47,315 nucleotides of DNA from JBBRWO01 sp964388455 (GTDB lineage Bacteria > Actinomycetota > Coriobacteriia > Anaerosomatales > JAAXUF01): NCBI GenBank assembly GCA_964388455.1, contig CAYMAN010000017.1:1-47315 (forward strand). Direction: 5' to 3'. Positions 37,162 through 46,729 of this stretch are shown piece by piece. The notes under the pieces are model-generated. The model did no database searches. It had not been told where the DNA came from and was given only the letters and a program-made list of their open reading frames with translations. The translations under genes and the position numbers were made by a program. Positions within the stretch are counted from its first letter, which is position 1, and each line of letters opens with the position of its first letter.

Positions 37162-37338
37162 ATGCCATGGTTCATAGCGGTGCTTCTGGGCGCCGCCGCG
37201 GTTGCCGCTCTGGTTAAGCTCGTCGTCGACCGCAAGGCGAGCTATGACGAGCCGATGAACGACTGGGACGGTCGATTCGACCACATGATGGAGCCCGGTT
37301 CGGCGCGCGACAAACAGCTGCGGGACAAAGCAAGGTAG
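37162..37338 (+). CDS. Small membrane-anchored protein
   Basis: A 58-residue protein with a good ribosome site (GAGGGGG) at ATG 37162. It has one N-terminal membrane segment (PWFIAVLLGAAAVAALVKLVV) and a charged tail with an acidic-aromatic stretch (NDWDGRFDHMMEP) and a basic end. A TAGATT hexamer (37126-37131) is a probable -10, 31 bp upstream. No family is known. Confidence 0.65.
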   Translation: MPWFIAVLLGAAAVAALVKLVVDRKASYDEPMNDWDGRFDHMMEPGSARDKQLRDKAR

Positions 37339-37358
37339 TCGCTTCCAAAGGAGTCCCC

Positions 37359-37736
37359 ATGTCCGAGAAGTCCGTCGCCGAGAAGGCGCGCGTTAAGGCC
37401 GACGCCACGATCGCAGTTCTCAATCCCGCCCCTGGCGTGGTCGAGTCGCTGGGTCTGCCCGAGGGTGTCACGCTCGTCGAAGCCGGTGAGGCGCAATTGG
37501 TGTTCCTCTTCGTCAATTCGTGCGCTGAGCTGGAGGCTCAGATGCCTGCTGCCGTGGCCGCCTTGGCGCCCGGCGCCGCGATATGGGTCTTCTTCCGCAA
37601 GGGTTCGAAGAATGCGGGTCTGGACATGAACCGCGACAGCATATGGGCGATCGCCGAGACACTCGACATGCGACCGCTCGGAATCGTCGGCGTGGATGAG
37701 ACCTGGTCGGCCTTCCGTCTGCGAATGGCGAAATAG
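37359..37736 (+). CDS. DUF3052 family protein
   Basis: A 125-residue protein of DUF3052, found mainly in Actinobacteria. Blocks: VLNPAPGVVESLGLPEGVTL, VFLFVNSCAELEAQMPAAVAAL, AIWVFFRKGSKNAGLDMNRDSIWAIAETLDMRPLGIVGVDETWSAFRLRM. The fold is Rossmann-like; no enzyme activity is established. ATG 37359 follows AAAGGAG. Together with the small protein 20 bp upstream it may be one transcript. Confidence 0.92.
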   Translation: MSEKSVAEKARVKADATIAVLNPAPGVVESLGLPEGVTLVEAGEAQLVFLFVNSCAELEAQMPAAVAALAPGAAIWVFFRKGSKNAGLDMNRDSIWAIAETLDMRPLGIVGVDETWSAFRLRMAK

Positions 37737-37762
37737 CGTGCGAAACGGTACCCGCCGGACGG

Positions 37763-37984
37763 CTAGAGCTGGATCTGAGCCACCGACGCCGTGCCCTCGT
37801 GAGTGATGGCGAGCAGCGTGCGGCCCGTGCGATCCGACCACTTGCGTACGTCGTCCTCGAATGTGGGACAGTCCGCAGTCACCTGTAGCACATCGCCAGG
37901 CTCTGTCCGGTGCATGAAGGTGATGATCGACTGGATCGGCTGAGGACATCGCAGTCCTCGGGCATCAAGAACCTTGGTAGCCAT
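37763..37984 (-). CDS. TusA-like sulfur carrier
   Basis: A 73-residue protein of the TusA/YeeD family. The sulfur-carrying cysteine is in ARGLRCPQPIQSII (CPxP motif, Cys13). The rest is the usual two-layer sandwich (GDVLQVTADCPTFEDDVRKWSDRTGRTLLAI). ATG 37984 follows AAGGAG. It hands sulfur to tRNA thiolation or other paths; it is too short and isolated to say which. No cysteine desulfurase lies nearby. Confidence 0.9.
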   Translation of the reverse strand: MATKVLDARGLRCPQPIQSIITFMHRTEPGDVLQVTADCPTFEDDVRKWSDRTGRTLLAITHEGTASVAQIQL

Positions 37985-38210
37985 TGAGTCTCCTTCTTGT
38001 ATCCGTCGCATTACGTCGACACGATGGCCGCGTGGAGCCCGACTTATCTGCGCAGTCTGCCACAGCGTGCGTGCGACGCGCATCATGGTTCCAGCAAGCC
38101 TCACGCCGACGGCATTGCAGTGACGGCAAACGGTATCGACAGCCACGTACGAACACGAGGAGCGGTGCTGCACGGGTAGAATCCACCCATCCTGAAGCGG
38201 AGGTTCATTG

Positions 38211-38231
38211 ATGATCGAATCCCCAGCGTGA
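38211..38231 (+). CDS. Upstream mini-ORF overlapping the antiporter start
   Basis: ATG 38211 with GGAGG 8 bases upstream opens a six-codon frame (MIESPA) whose TGA overlaps the GTG start of the antiporter (GTGA). The good ribosome site belongs to this frame and not to the antiporter start, so translation of the antiporter may depend on coupling. Confidence 0.4.
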   Translation: MIESPA

Positions 38232-39193
38232 TTCTCCATGCGGCCTACATGTTCGTCGGTTTGGCGCTTCTTGCCGCGGGTGCGGAGGGGCTGGTGCGTG
38301 GCGCCTCGGGCCTGGCTCTGCGCCTGGGCATCTCGGCGCTGACCATCGGTCTCACAGTCGTGGCGATCGGTACGGGTAGTCCCGAGTTGGTGCTGAGCAT
38401 CCAAGCGGCGTTGGCAGGCACCAGTGATATCGCGCTTGGCAACGTCGTTGGCTCCAACATCAGCAACATCGCACTTGTGTTGGGCGTGGCCGCCATGGTC
38501 CGGCCATTGAATGTGCGTTCTCAACTCGTTCGCCGAGAAATGCCGCTGATGATCGGTGTCACCGTTCTGCTCATGCTCATGCTGATCGATGGGGTGCTCG
38601 GCAGGATTGACGGCGCGGTACTGGTTATCGGCGCACTCTTGTACACAGTGGCGACGTACTTCTCCGCGCAGACGGGTGACACCGAAGAGGTGGTCGAGGA
38701 GTTCGAAGGGGCGGTCGAGGGAATCCGCGAGACCCCGCAGACGGCTCCTCGACGTGGCTGGTTCGATGCATTGTTGCTTGCGATCGGACTCAGCGCGTTG
38801 CTGGCGGGCGCGAGTCTGCTACTCAAGGGCGCCGTGTTCGTCGCGGCCGAGGTGGGGATGAGCGAGGTCGTCATAGGGCTCACGGTGGTCGCGCTCGGGA
38901 CGAGCCTTCCCGAACTAGCGACGTCAGTGGCCTCTGCACGCCGAGGAGAGGCCGACGTCGCGTTTGGAAACGTGATCGGCTCCAACATCTTCAACATCCT
39001 CCTCGTCCTCGGCGTGGCGGCGATGATTCATCCGTTCGAGGAGACGACTCTGCGATCTCTGGATCTTGCGGCGCTGCTGGGCAGCGCCGTTCTCTTGTTG
39101 ATTCTCATGTTGCGCGGCTGGGAGTTGAGCCGCAAAGAGGGTGCGTTCCTGCTGGTAGGCTACTTGGCATACGTCTATTCGCTTCTGGGCTAG
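38228..39193 (+). CDS. Ca2+/Na+ antiporter (CaCA/YrbG family)
   Basis: A 321-residue cation exchanger with about ten membrane helices in two inverted halves. The two alpha repeats are clear: VAIGTGSPELVLSIQAALAG then IALGNVVGSNISNI, and VALGTSLPELATSVASARRG then VAFGNVIGSNIFNI. These hold the ion-binding glutamates. An acidic cytosolic loop (TEEVVEEFEGAVEG) separates the halves. It exchanges Ca2+ for Na+ or K+ across the inner membrane. GTG 38228 overlaps a mini-ORF. The next ATG is 38239, but the family starts near here. Confidence 0.92.
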   Translation: MILHAAYMFVGLALLAAGAEGLVRGASGLALRLGISALTIGLTVVAIGTGSPELVLSIQAALAGTSDIALGNVVGSNISNIALVLGVAAMVRPLNVRSQLVRREMPLMIGVTVLLMLMLIDGVLGRIDGAVLVIGALLYTVATYFSAQTGDTEEVVEEFEGAVEGIRETPQTAPRRGWFDALLLAIGLSALLAGASLLLKGAVFVAAEVGMSEVVIGLTVVALGTSLPELATSVASARRGEADVAFGNVIGSNIFNILLVLGVAAMIHPFEETTLRSLDLAALLGSAVLLLILMLRGWELSRKEGAFLLVGYLAYVYSLLG

Positions 39194-39255
39194 CGGGCGA
39201 ATGCTAGCGTTCGCGTGACCTGTCGTTATCGGCTGTGGTGATGGAGGGAGATGGT

Positions 39256-39573
39256 GTGAGCGCCGTTGTGGATGCGATCGGTCCGGTTCGGTTGGGCCTC
39301 ATTGTGTGGTACGTGATCGCGAGCGCGGCGGTGTTCGCTCTGTATGGTCGCGATAAGCGCGCGGCCCAGCGAGGCAGGTGGCGCACTCCTGAGAACACGT
39401 TGCACCTGATGTCGCTTCTGGGCGGATGGCCGGGTGCGCTGATCGCTCGCCGGGTCTTTCGGCACAAGACCCGTAAGCAACCGTTTCGCGCTATCTTCTG
39501 GGCGACTGTGATCGTGAACCTGGCGATGCTCCTGTGGCTGCTCGGCTGGATTCTTCCGACACTGATGAACTGA
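39256..39573 (+). CDS. DUF1294 family membrane protein
   Basis: A 105-residue protein of DUF1294. The family block FALYGRDKRAAQRGRWRTPENTLHLMSLLGGWPGALIARRVFRHKTRKQPFR is present, with two to three hydrophobic segments around it. GTG 39256 was chosen because GGAGGGAG lies about 8 bases before; upstream GTG and ATG codons would put the ribosome site inside the gene. Members occur alone or fused to cold-shock domains; function unknown. Confidence 0.88.
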   Translation: MSAVVDAIGPVRLGLIVWYVIASAAVFALYGRDKRAAQRGRWRTPENTLHLMSLLGGWPGALIARRVFRHKTRKQPFRAIFWATVIVNLAMLLWLLGWILPTLMN

Positions 39574-39638
39574 GCCACGCCCGTGCGCGACGGGTGCCAC
39601 ATCTCTGCACGCGTACCCGTTCGATTGAAGGGACTAAG

Positions 39639-39893
39639 ATGAAGCTTGAGCCGGACACGGAGAGGTACCTCCTCGAGAGCATCAAACGCTTCTTCTCCGA
39701 GGAACTCGAGACAGACATAGGCGACCTGAAGGCGACACGGGTGCTTGACTACTTCACTGCCGAGGTCGGGCCCAGCATTTATAACCAGGCGATAGCCGAC
39801 GCACAGTCCTACTTCTCCGACAAGACCGCGGACCTCGCCGGCGTCCACTACGAGCCCGAGTTCGACTTCTGGAAGAAATCTGCTGGGGTATAG
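39639..39893 (+). CDS. DUF2164 family protein
   Basis: An 84-residue protein. ESIKRFFSEELETDIGDLKATRVLDYFTAEVGPSIYNQAIADAQSYF (about 13-59) matches DUF2164, a small alpha-helical family. ATG 39639 follows AAGGGA. Function unknown. Bases 39894-39968 hold nothing recognised. Confidence 0.9.
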   Translation: MKLEPDTERYLLESIKRFFSEELETDIGDLKATRVLDYFTAEVGPSIYNQAIADAQSYFSDKTADLAGVHYEPEFDFWKKSAGV

Positions 39894-39968
39894 AGAGTCA
39901 GCAGGGGCAGACCGCTGTGGTTTGCCGCGCAGAGACACGTTGGACACCCACGACAGGCAGGTGCGCCC

Positions 39969-40346
39969 ATGACCCCACGGCCCACAGCGGATTCGATCGA
40001 CGACTACATCGCCGGGTTCCCGCTAGAGACGCAGGAGGTCTTAGAGGCGGTTCGCGGCCTCGTGAAGGGCATCGTGCCTGACGCCACCGAGACGATCAGT
40101 TACGCGATTCCCACCTTCGATCTTCACGGGAAACACCTGGTGCACTTCGCCGGCTACGAGCATCATGTCGGTCTCTATCCCGCCCCGAGCGGCATGGCGG
40201 AGTTCGAGGCCGAGCTTGCGCCGTACAAGCAAGGCAAGGGCTCGGTGCAGTTTCCGCTCGATCAGCCGTTGCCCCTCGAGTTGATTCGTCGCATCGTCGA
40301 GTTTCGCGTCGAGGAGAACACTCGGAAGGCGACCGGCAAGAGATGA
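39969..40346 (+). CDS. DUF1801/YdhG-like protein
   Basis: A 125-residue protein. DSIDDYIAGFPLETQEVLEAVRGLVKGIVPDATETISYAIPTFDLHGKHLVHFAGYEHHVGLYPA (about 7-70) is the full YdhG/DUF1801 signature, and FPLDQPLPLELIRRIVEFRVEEN the C-terminal part. ATG 39969 lies after GGTGCG weakly. The stop overlaps the GNAT gene (ATGA). Best known relatives act in iron handling in Bacillus; no iron gene is nearby here. Confidence 0.92.
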   Translation: MTPRPTADSIDDYIAGFPLETQEVLEAVRGLVKGIVPDATETISYAIPTFDLHGKHLVHFAGYEHHVGLYPAPSGMAEFEAELAPYKQGKGSVQFPLDQPLPLELIRRIVEFRVEENTRKATGKR

Positions 40347-40852
40347 CGCCGCAGCCCGGCGTCGCCATTCGCTCCTACGCCGCCGAGGACCTCGGACTCC
40401 TCGGACGGCTTCTCGGCGACGCTGAAATGATGTCGCACCTAGGCGGTCCCGAGACGTCGGATGCAATTCGTGCGCGGCACGAGCGGTATCTTGTTTCCCG
40501 GGTGGCCGACGGCGGGCTGTTCACGGTGCTCGTGGGTTCCGAGCGAGTCCCGGCCGGGTGGGTCGGGTATTGGGGGTCGGAGTGGGGCGGCGAGCCGGTG
40601 TGGGAGTGCGGGTGGCACGTGCTCCCCGAGTTCCAGGGCGCTGGAGTGGCGAGCAGAGCGATGACGCTTGTGCTTGCGAACGTGCAGGCGCGGGGAACCC
40701 ATGACGCTCTACACGCGTTCCCGTCTGTCGAGAACGCGGCGTCGAATCGGCTGTGTTCTCGGCTGGGATTCGAACTGCTCGGTGAGGTCGAGATCGAGTA
40801 TCCCAAGGGACGCTTGATGCACAGCAACAACTGGTGTCTGCGCCTGCGGTGA
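40343..40852 (+). CDS. GNAT N-acetyltransferase
   Basis: A 169-residue Gcn5-type acetyltransferase. GWHVLPEFQGAGVASRAMTLVLANVQA (about 90-116) contains the acetyl-CoA loop EFQGAGVASRA; ENAASNRLCSRLGFELLGE is the usual helix-strand after it. It overlaps the YdhG-like gene by 4 bp, so the two are translationally coupled. Substrate unknown. Confidence 0.9.
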   Translation: MTPQPGVAIRSYAAEDLGLLGRLLGDAEMMSHLGGPETSDAIRARHERYLVSRVADGGLFTVLVGSERVPAGWVGYWGSEWGGEPVWECGWHVLPEFQGAGVASRAMTLVLANVQARGTHDALHAFPSVENAASNRLCSRLGFELLGEVEIEYPKGRLMHSNNWCLRLR

Positions 40853-40916
40853 AGGGTAGGAGGGTACAATCACCTGGCATGAATTTGTCGACCTCACGTT
40901 ACGGGAGGTGGGTGCG

Positions 40917-41495
40917 ATGTCAGCAGAAATCACTCCCTCGAGGATAGCGACCGCGTCGCTCGTGGGAGATGCGTGTCTGCTGACCGCAGTCACGATTCCC
41001 CTTGGACCGCTTTCACTGGTCATCGGTCCGTCCGCCGCCTGGTATCTACACGGCAGGAGACTCGACCTTCCCGCAGTTCTTGCCGGGGTGACGGGTATTG
41101 CCGCCGGCCTTGTGGTGGTGGGCGCTGTCGGGGCGCTCGTCGGATTCGTCCTCGAGTCCATCGGGCTGAACGGGGACGACTTCGTTGTCCCTCTCGTACT
41201 CTTGGCTGTCGCCGCGGTCATCTTCTTCGCCGTACTGATCGTGCTCGATGTCGATGCGGTACGTGATCTCGATCCTGCTCGGCGCGCGCATGCGAGGCTC
41301 GACTTCGTGCGAATCGCCGTGTCGGTGGTCCTGGTTGTCGGCACGGTGGGGGTGACCTGGATCCAGGCGACCAATCCTGCGAGTGGAGTGGGAGACGCGG
41401 GGGTGTTCGCGCTGGCTGCGGGTGCCGTCGGTGCCGTGACGATGTGGGTGGCCAATGCGGTCTACGCCCGCCTGACACCCAAGAAGCCCGCGTGA
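40917..41495 (+). CDS. Membrane protein of unknown function
   Basis: A 192-residue protein with about five membrane segments (18-40, 52-78, 90-112, 130-150, 160-182) and a cytosolic loop (DVDAVRDLDPARRAHARLD). ATG 40917 follows GGGAGGTGG. TACAAT (about 40864-40869) is a likely -10. It overlaps the glycosyltransferase gene by 4 bp (GTGA), so a link to cell-envelope glycan or lipid synthesis is possible. No family is recognised. Confidence 0.7.
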   Translation: MSAEITPSRIATASLVGDACLLTAVTIPLGPLSLVIGPSAAWYLHGRRLDLPAVLAGVTGIAAGLVVVGAVGALVGFVLESIGLNGDDFVVPLVLLAVAAVIFFAVLIVLDVDAVRDLDPARRAHARLDFVRIAVSVVLVVGTVGVTWIQATNPASGVGDAGVFALAAGAVGAVTMWVANAVYARLTPKKPA

Positions 41496-42727
41496 CGGCA
41501 GGCGCACCGATCTGGGTCACCGTTCTCATCGGCGTGCTCACGTTGCTGTGCGCCGTCTGGTTCCTGCAGGCCGGCGTCGTTTTCAAGCGGCTGAGCGAGC
41601 TGCATACGCTCGTCGATCTCGAGCCCGCCGACCCCGCGGAGTGGCCCCGCATCTCCGCCATTGTTCCGGGTCGAGACGAGGCCGCGAGTATCGGTACCGC
41701 TCTGGCCACGCGCCTCGCCGACGACTACCCCGAACTCGAGCTTGTGGTGGTCGACGACCGCTCCACAGATGCCACGCCGCAGATCATCGCGCGCCTCGCC
41801 GCCGAGGACCCGCGGGTGGTTCCGATCCGCATCGACGAGGTGCCGCCCGGGTGGCTCGGCAAGCTCAACGCGCTGGAGCAGGGCACGCACGCGGCGACCG
41901 GCGAGTGGCTGCTCATCAGCGACGCCGACATCCACTTCGAGCGCGGCACGCTGCGCAAAGCGGTCGCGTTCTGCGAGGAGCAGGGCCGTGACTTCCTGGC
42001 GCTGGTGCCGGAGTTCCGCTCTCAGAGCTTCGCGGTCAACGTCATCTGGGCGACGTTCATCCGCATCCTCGCGATGTCGCTTTCGCCGGCCGCCATCCGC
42101 GACCCTGAGTCGTCCGCCTCGGCGGGGAGCGGCTCGTTCATGCTGATGCGGCGGAGCGCCTACGACGCGTCGCCCGGCTTCGAGTACCTGCGCATGGAAA
42201 CCGCCGACGACATGGCGCTCGGCATGATCATCAAGCAGTCGGGCGGCCGCTGCGAGTTCATGAACGGCCGCGATGCTGCGTGGCTTCCCAGCTACCCCAG
42301 CCTCGCCGCGTTCATGCGGGGCGTGGAGAAGAACGGTTCGTCGCTCGCAGGGACCCCGTTTCCGCTGGTGGCGGTCGGGATGGTGCTCGCGGGGCTGGTC
42401 GAGTATTCGCCGCTGATCGCGCTTGCGGCGGGGCTCGCCACGCAGACCGGCTGGCTCACGGCACTCGGCGTAGTCACGACGCTTGTCGCCACCGCGACCG
42501 CCGTCAGCGCCCTCTGGGTGAACACGCACACCTTCGTGCCGGCACTGTTCTGGCCGCTCGGGTGGCTCGGCATGGCAGCGGGTGTGACGCGCTCGGCATG
42601 GCTGGTCCACACGCGCGGGGGAGTGATGTGGCGCGACACCTTTTACTCCACCGAGGAGGTCTTGGCGGGTCAGCGCTACAAGCTGGGCGCGCGGCCAAAG
42701 CGCCCCGCCGGGGAGCGGTCTGCGTAG
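41492..42727 (+). CDS. Family 2 glycosyltransferase, membrane-bound
   Basis: A 411-residue GT2 enzyme. An N-terminal membrane segment (about 8-27) is followed by the catalytic domain: ISAIVPGRDEAASIGTAL, LELVVVDDRSTDATPQIIARL, the loop GWLGKLNALEQG, and the DxD-like SDADIHF. QSxxRRW is replaced by RMETADDMALG for the acceptor site. Several C-terminal membrane segments follow (about 300-385). The pattern resembles HpnB-type (hopanoid-linked) and carotenoid-linked glycosyltransferases. It probably transfers a sugar from a nucleotide donor to a lipid at the inner face of the membrane. GTG 41492 overlaps the previous stop. Confidence 0.88.
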   Translation: MTAGAPIWVTVLIGVLTLLCAVWFLQAGVVFKRLSELHTLVDLEPADPAEWPRISAIVPGRDEAASIGTALATRLADDYPELELVVVDDRSTDATPQIIARLAAEDPRVVPIRIDEVPPGWLGKLNALEQGTHAATGEWLLISDADIHFERGTLRKAVAFCEEQGRDFLALVPEFRSQSFAVNVIWATFIRILAMSLSPAAIRDPESSASAGSGSFMLMRRSAYDASPGFEYLRMETADDMALGMIIKQSGGRCEFMNGRDAAWLPSYPSLAAFMRGVEKNGSSLAGTPFPLVAVGMVLAGLVEYSPLIALAAGLATQTGWLTALGVVTTLVATATAVSALWVNTHTFVPALFWPLGWLGMAAGVTRSAWLVHTRGGVMWRDTFYSTEEVLAGQRYKLGARPKRPAGERSA

Positions 42728-42748
42728 TCGCCGGCTCCAGGTAACCGC

Positions 42749-44278
42749 CTATCGCCCTTGGCGCTTCGCGAGCTGCCGCCCGTATTCGTCGGGCAGCGGG
42801 CACGTGTTGGGCCCTTCGACCAGCTCGCGGCAGCGGGTGTCGATACCCTTGAGCGTGCCGTTGAACACGAAGTGGTGCATCGGCAACACGAGGTACCAGT
42901 ACGCCCGACCCAGCACGCCCTTGGGTTCGTAGATCGCGGTCTGTCGGATGATCGTCTCGTCGCCGTCAGGCTGCAACTCGTACTGCAGCCATCCTCGGCC
43001 CGGCAGCTTCATCTCGGCCACCAGCCGGAGTAGCCGAGGAGCCACGAGCCGCTCCACGCGCCACCAGTCGAGGTGGTCGCCTTCGACGAGCGCATACTGG
43101 TCGCGTCGTCCGCGCCGCCGTCCCGGACCGCCGAGAAGGATGTCGATGAAGCCGCGCAGGTCCCACAGGGTGTCGTAGGCGTACCAGCCCTCTTTGCCGC
43201 CTATGCAGGCGACCGGATCGAACGCCGCTTCTGGAGGGCACGAAGCGCGGATGACCCGCGAGTCCACGTAGCGGCCGTTGCGCTGGAACTGCTGCACGCT
43301 GTCATCGCCGGCGAACTCCACGGCCCACAGTGTGCTGTCGAACACGGCGTCTTCGGCGGCGAACGCTCGCAGCACCGCCTCGCGGGTGCCGATGGGGTGG
43401 ATCGCGGGGAAGTCTCGGGTGGCAGAATCGTCGGCGACCACGGTGGGGAAGCGCAGCGACTCGGCGAGCTGACGGCCGACGGTCGCCTCGCGCGGGGTGA
43501 ACAGGTAGAGCCACCAACCCGAGAGCCCGGGCGAAAGCACCGGCACGGGGATCACCAGGCGCTTAAGGCCGCGGAGCTCGGCGTGCAGCGAGAGCAGGCC
43601 GCCGTAGGTGGTGATGTCGGCGCCGCCGATCTCGTAGACGCGATGCGACTCGCCGGGCGTCAGTTCCAGGTCGAGCGATGCGAGCAGGTAGGCGACGACG
43701 TCGTCGATGCCGATGGGCTGCGCAGGCATGCGGACCCAGCGCGGGGTGGTCATCGCGGGCAGCTTCTCGACCAGGTTGCGGATCATCTCGAAGCTGGTCG
43801 AGCCGCTGCCGATCACGATCGACGCACGGAACTCGATCACCGGCACGCCGCCCGCCGCAAGCAGCCGGCCGACCTCGTGGCGGCTCGCGAGGTGCTCGGA
43901 CAGTTCGTCGCGATCCTCGCCGAGGCCGCCCAGATAGATGATGCGCTCGACGCCGGCCGCAGCGGCCTCCTCGCCGAAGATGCGAGCAGCGTTGCGGTCG
44001 CGCGTCTGGTAGTCGGTCCCTCCACCCAGGGTGTGGACGAGGTACAGGGCCACCCGCACGCCGGAGAATGCGGCGCGGATGCTGGCAGCATCGGATACGT
44101 CGGCCGCGACCCGTTCGATGCTCTCAGGGCCGCAGATGCGCCGAGGATCACGCGCCGCAGCGCGAACGTCGTACCCTGCGGCAACCAGCGGTGCCAGCGT
44201 ATTCCTGCCGATGTAGCCGGTCGCGCCCATCACCAGAACGCGCTCGGCATGAAGCGGGTTGGTGGCTGAGGTGCTCAC
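42749..44278 (-). CDS. SDR-type epimerase with C-terminal DUF2867 domain
   Basis: A 509-residue two-domain protein. The N-terminal half (about 12-300) is an atypical SDR with ERVLVMGATGYIGRNTLAPLV (GxTGYIG) and GVERIIYLGGLGED; the catalytic YxxxK is absent, as in the NmrA-like group. The C-terminal half (about 335-500) is DUF2867, a START-like fold: YDTLWDLRGFIDILLGG, LDWWRVERLVAPRLLRLVAEMKLPGRGWLQYEL, YWYLVLPMHHFVFNGTL. Such fusions occur in many Actinobacteria; the reaction is unknown. ATG 44278 is well placed. Bases 44279-44515 are intergenic with only divergent promoter-like sequence. Confidence 0.9.
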   Translation of the reverse strand: MSTSATNPLHAERVLVMGATGYIGRNTLAPLVAAGYDVRAAARDPRRICGPESIERVAADVSDAASIRAAFSGVRVALYLVHTLGGGTDYQTRDRNAARIFGEEAAAAGVERIIYLGGLGEDRDELSEHLASRHEVGRLLAAGGVPVIEFRASIVIGSGSTSFEMIRNLVEKLPAMTTPRWVRMPAQPIGIDDVVAYLLASLDLELTPGESHRVYEIGGADITTYGGLLSLHAELRGLKRLVIPVPVLSPGLSGWWLYLFTPREATVGRQLAESLRFPTVVADDSATRDFPAIHPIGTREAVLRAFAAEDAVFDSTLWAVEFAGDDSVQQFQRNGRYVDSRVIRASCPPEAAFDPVACIGGKEGWYAYDTLWDLRGFIDILLGGPGRRRGRRDQYALVEGDHLDWWRVERLVAPRLLRLVAEMKLPGRGWLQYELQPDGDETIIRQTAIYEPKGVLGRAYWYLVLPMHHFVFNGTLKGIDTRCRELVEGPNTCPLPDEYGRQLAKRQGR

Positions 44279-44515
44279 GGCTAGTCCTCCTCGGACGATG
44301 TCATGTAGCGCAAGGCAGTCATGCGCGCCCCATATGCGGTCGTGGCGGCGGTTCGCAGATGGCAGCGGTGCTATTCATGAGACACTTCAATCGAGTCTAT
44401 AGGTGTGTTCCCTGCCAAGGCGATGTCATCGCGTGTCGATGACTCGCGCGAACGGGGAGGCAGTCGCAGACCGGTGCCGCGAGCGGCTCGGCGCGGATCT
44501 CAGACAGGAGCCAGC

Positions 44516-44971
44516 GTGATCGACGGAATCCGTTACACCCACACCAATATCATCGCGCGAGACTGGCGTTCACTCGCAGGTTTCTACGAGTTCGTCATGG
44601 GCTGCACGCCGGTCCCTCCCGAGCGCGACTACTCCGGTCCCGAACTCGAAGCAATCACCGGCCTGCCCGATGCGGGCCTTGTCGGCGTGCATCTCAGGTT
44701 GCCGGGTTCGCCGCCGGGCGGTCCCACGCTCGAGATCTACAGCGTCACGCCCTGGATCGAGGGCGCGCAGCCGGCCATCAACCGGCCCGGACTCGCGCAT
44801 CTGGCGTTCGAGGTCGACTCGGTGGAGGACGCGCGTCAGCAGGTATTGGCGGCCGGCGGCAGCGACGTGGGCGAGATCGCGACGCTCACCACGGCAACCG
44901 GCGCGCGCGTCACGTTGTGCTACATGACCGACCCCGAGGGCAACATCATCGAGCTGCAATCCTGGAGCTAG
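44516..44971 (+). CDS. VOC-family (glyoxalase-like) protein
   Basis: A 151-residue vicinal-oxygen-chelate fold protein. GIRYTHTNIIARDWRSLAGFYEFVMGC (about 4-30) gives the first beta-alpha module and the metal-site His, and GLAHLAFEVDSVEDARQQVLAAGG the second; the closing CYMTDPEGNIIELQSW has the metal Glu. GTG 44516 follows AGGAG. Activity could be a lyase, dioxygenase or binding protein. Confidence 0.9.
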   Translation: MIDGIRYTHTNIIARDWRSLAGFYEFVMGCTPVPPERDYSGPELEAITGLPDAGLVGVHLRLPGSPPGGPTLEIYSVTPWIEGAQPAINRPGLAHLAFEVDSVEDARQQVLAAGGSDVGEIATLTTATGARVTLCYMTDPEGNIIELQSWS

Positions 44972-44996
44972 CCGCCGGTCAAGCAACGCCGGCCCG

Positions 44997-45923
<927 letters not shown>

Positions 45924-46147
45924 GAGAGCGCTCTGTGGGACGTCGCGATCATCTCGCGAGTCGGTGAGACGCGCACTCCGAATCTTGCTCTGCTTGTCGT
46001 GTGTGCGCAACGAGGGCGCCGGCTTTCGGGTATCGGCAACTATGGCGATGGTGTGTGGTGTGTCTGAACCGGCACGCATCGCGCTCGCGACGCGCTAGAC
46101 TTGGCAGGCGCGCGTGGTGCGCGCTGAACCGAACCCAGGAGGTCGAA

Positions 46148-46648
46148 GTGTCGAAGCGATCATCTCTTGCACTGCTGGCAGCACTCATGATGGTGGCGGC
46201 GTTGTCCGTGACCGGCTGCACCAAGCCCGCCGAGACCCCCGCGGCAACCGCTCCCGCCGAGCAGCCCGCTGCAGAGGCGCCGGCAGCCGAGGCTCCCGCG
46301 AAGGGCCCCGTCACCAAAGATGTCACCAAGCTCGTCATCAAGGACACTAAGGTCGGCACCGGTGCCGAGGCCAAGGCCGGACAGAGCGTCACTGTGAACT
46401 ACACCGGTTACCTGACCGACGGCACCAAGTTCGACTCGTCGCTCGACTCCGGCCAGCCGTTCACGTTCAACCTCGGCGCCGGCGAAGTCATCAAGGGCTG
46501 GGACGACGGCGTGGCCGGCATGAAGGTCGGCGGCACGCGTACCCTCACGATCCCGCCCGCGATGGGCTATGGCGATCAGGGTGCCGGTGGCGTGATCCCG
46601 CCGGGCGCGACCCTCTACTTCGAGGTCGAGCTCCTCGCCGTCAACTGA
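46148..46648 (+). CDS. FKBP-type peptidyl-prolyl isomerase lipoprotein
   Basis: A 166-residue exported isomerase. The signal peptide ends in a lipobox (ALSVTGC, Cys24). A linker rich in Pro, Ala and Glu (about 25-52) leads to the FKBP domain (about 55-166): GQSVTVNYTGYLTDGTKFDSSLDSG, FTFNLGAGEVIKGWDDGVAGMKVGG, IPPAMGYGDQGAGGVIPPGATLYFEVELL. The drug-binding/active-site aromatic and Asp residues are in place (Y, D, F, W). It catalyses prolyl cis-trans isomerisation of exported proteins at the outer face of the membrane. GTG 46148 follows AGGAGG. GCTAGACT (about 46094-46101) is a likely -10. Confidence 0.94.
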   Translation: MSKRSSLALLAALMMVAALSVTGCTKPAETPAATAPAEQPAAEAPAAEAPAKGPVTKDVTKLVIKDTKVGTGAEAKAGQSVTVNYTGYLTDGTKFDSSLDSGQPFTFNLGAGEVIKGWDDGVAGMKVGGTRTLTIPPAMGYGDQGAGGVIPPGATLYFEVELLAVN

Positions 46649-46729
46649 TCGCGGCTTCGGAGCCACAGCGCCGCGTGCGACGGTGACACTCACCGATGCG
46701 GCGGGTTCTCGGCGAGGAAAGGAGCGCTC

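Noticed and set aside
41462..42610. 382-codon reverse frame
   Set aside because: Shadow of the GT2 gene; Arg/His/Glu-rich with no domain pattern.
43073..44269. 398-codon frame on the forward strand
   Set aside because: It is the antisense shadow of the SDR-DUF2867 gene, which has clear domain motifs; the forward translation has none and is of the Arg/Ala/Val-rich type seen in shadows.
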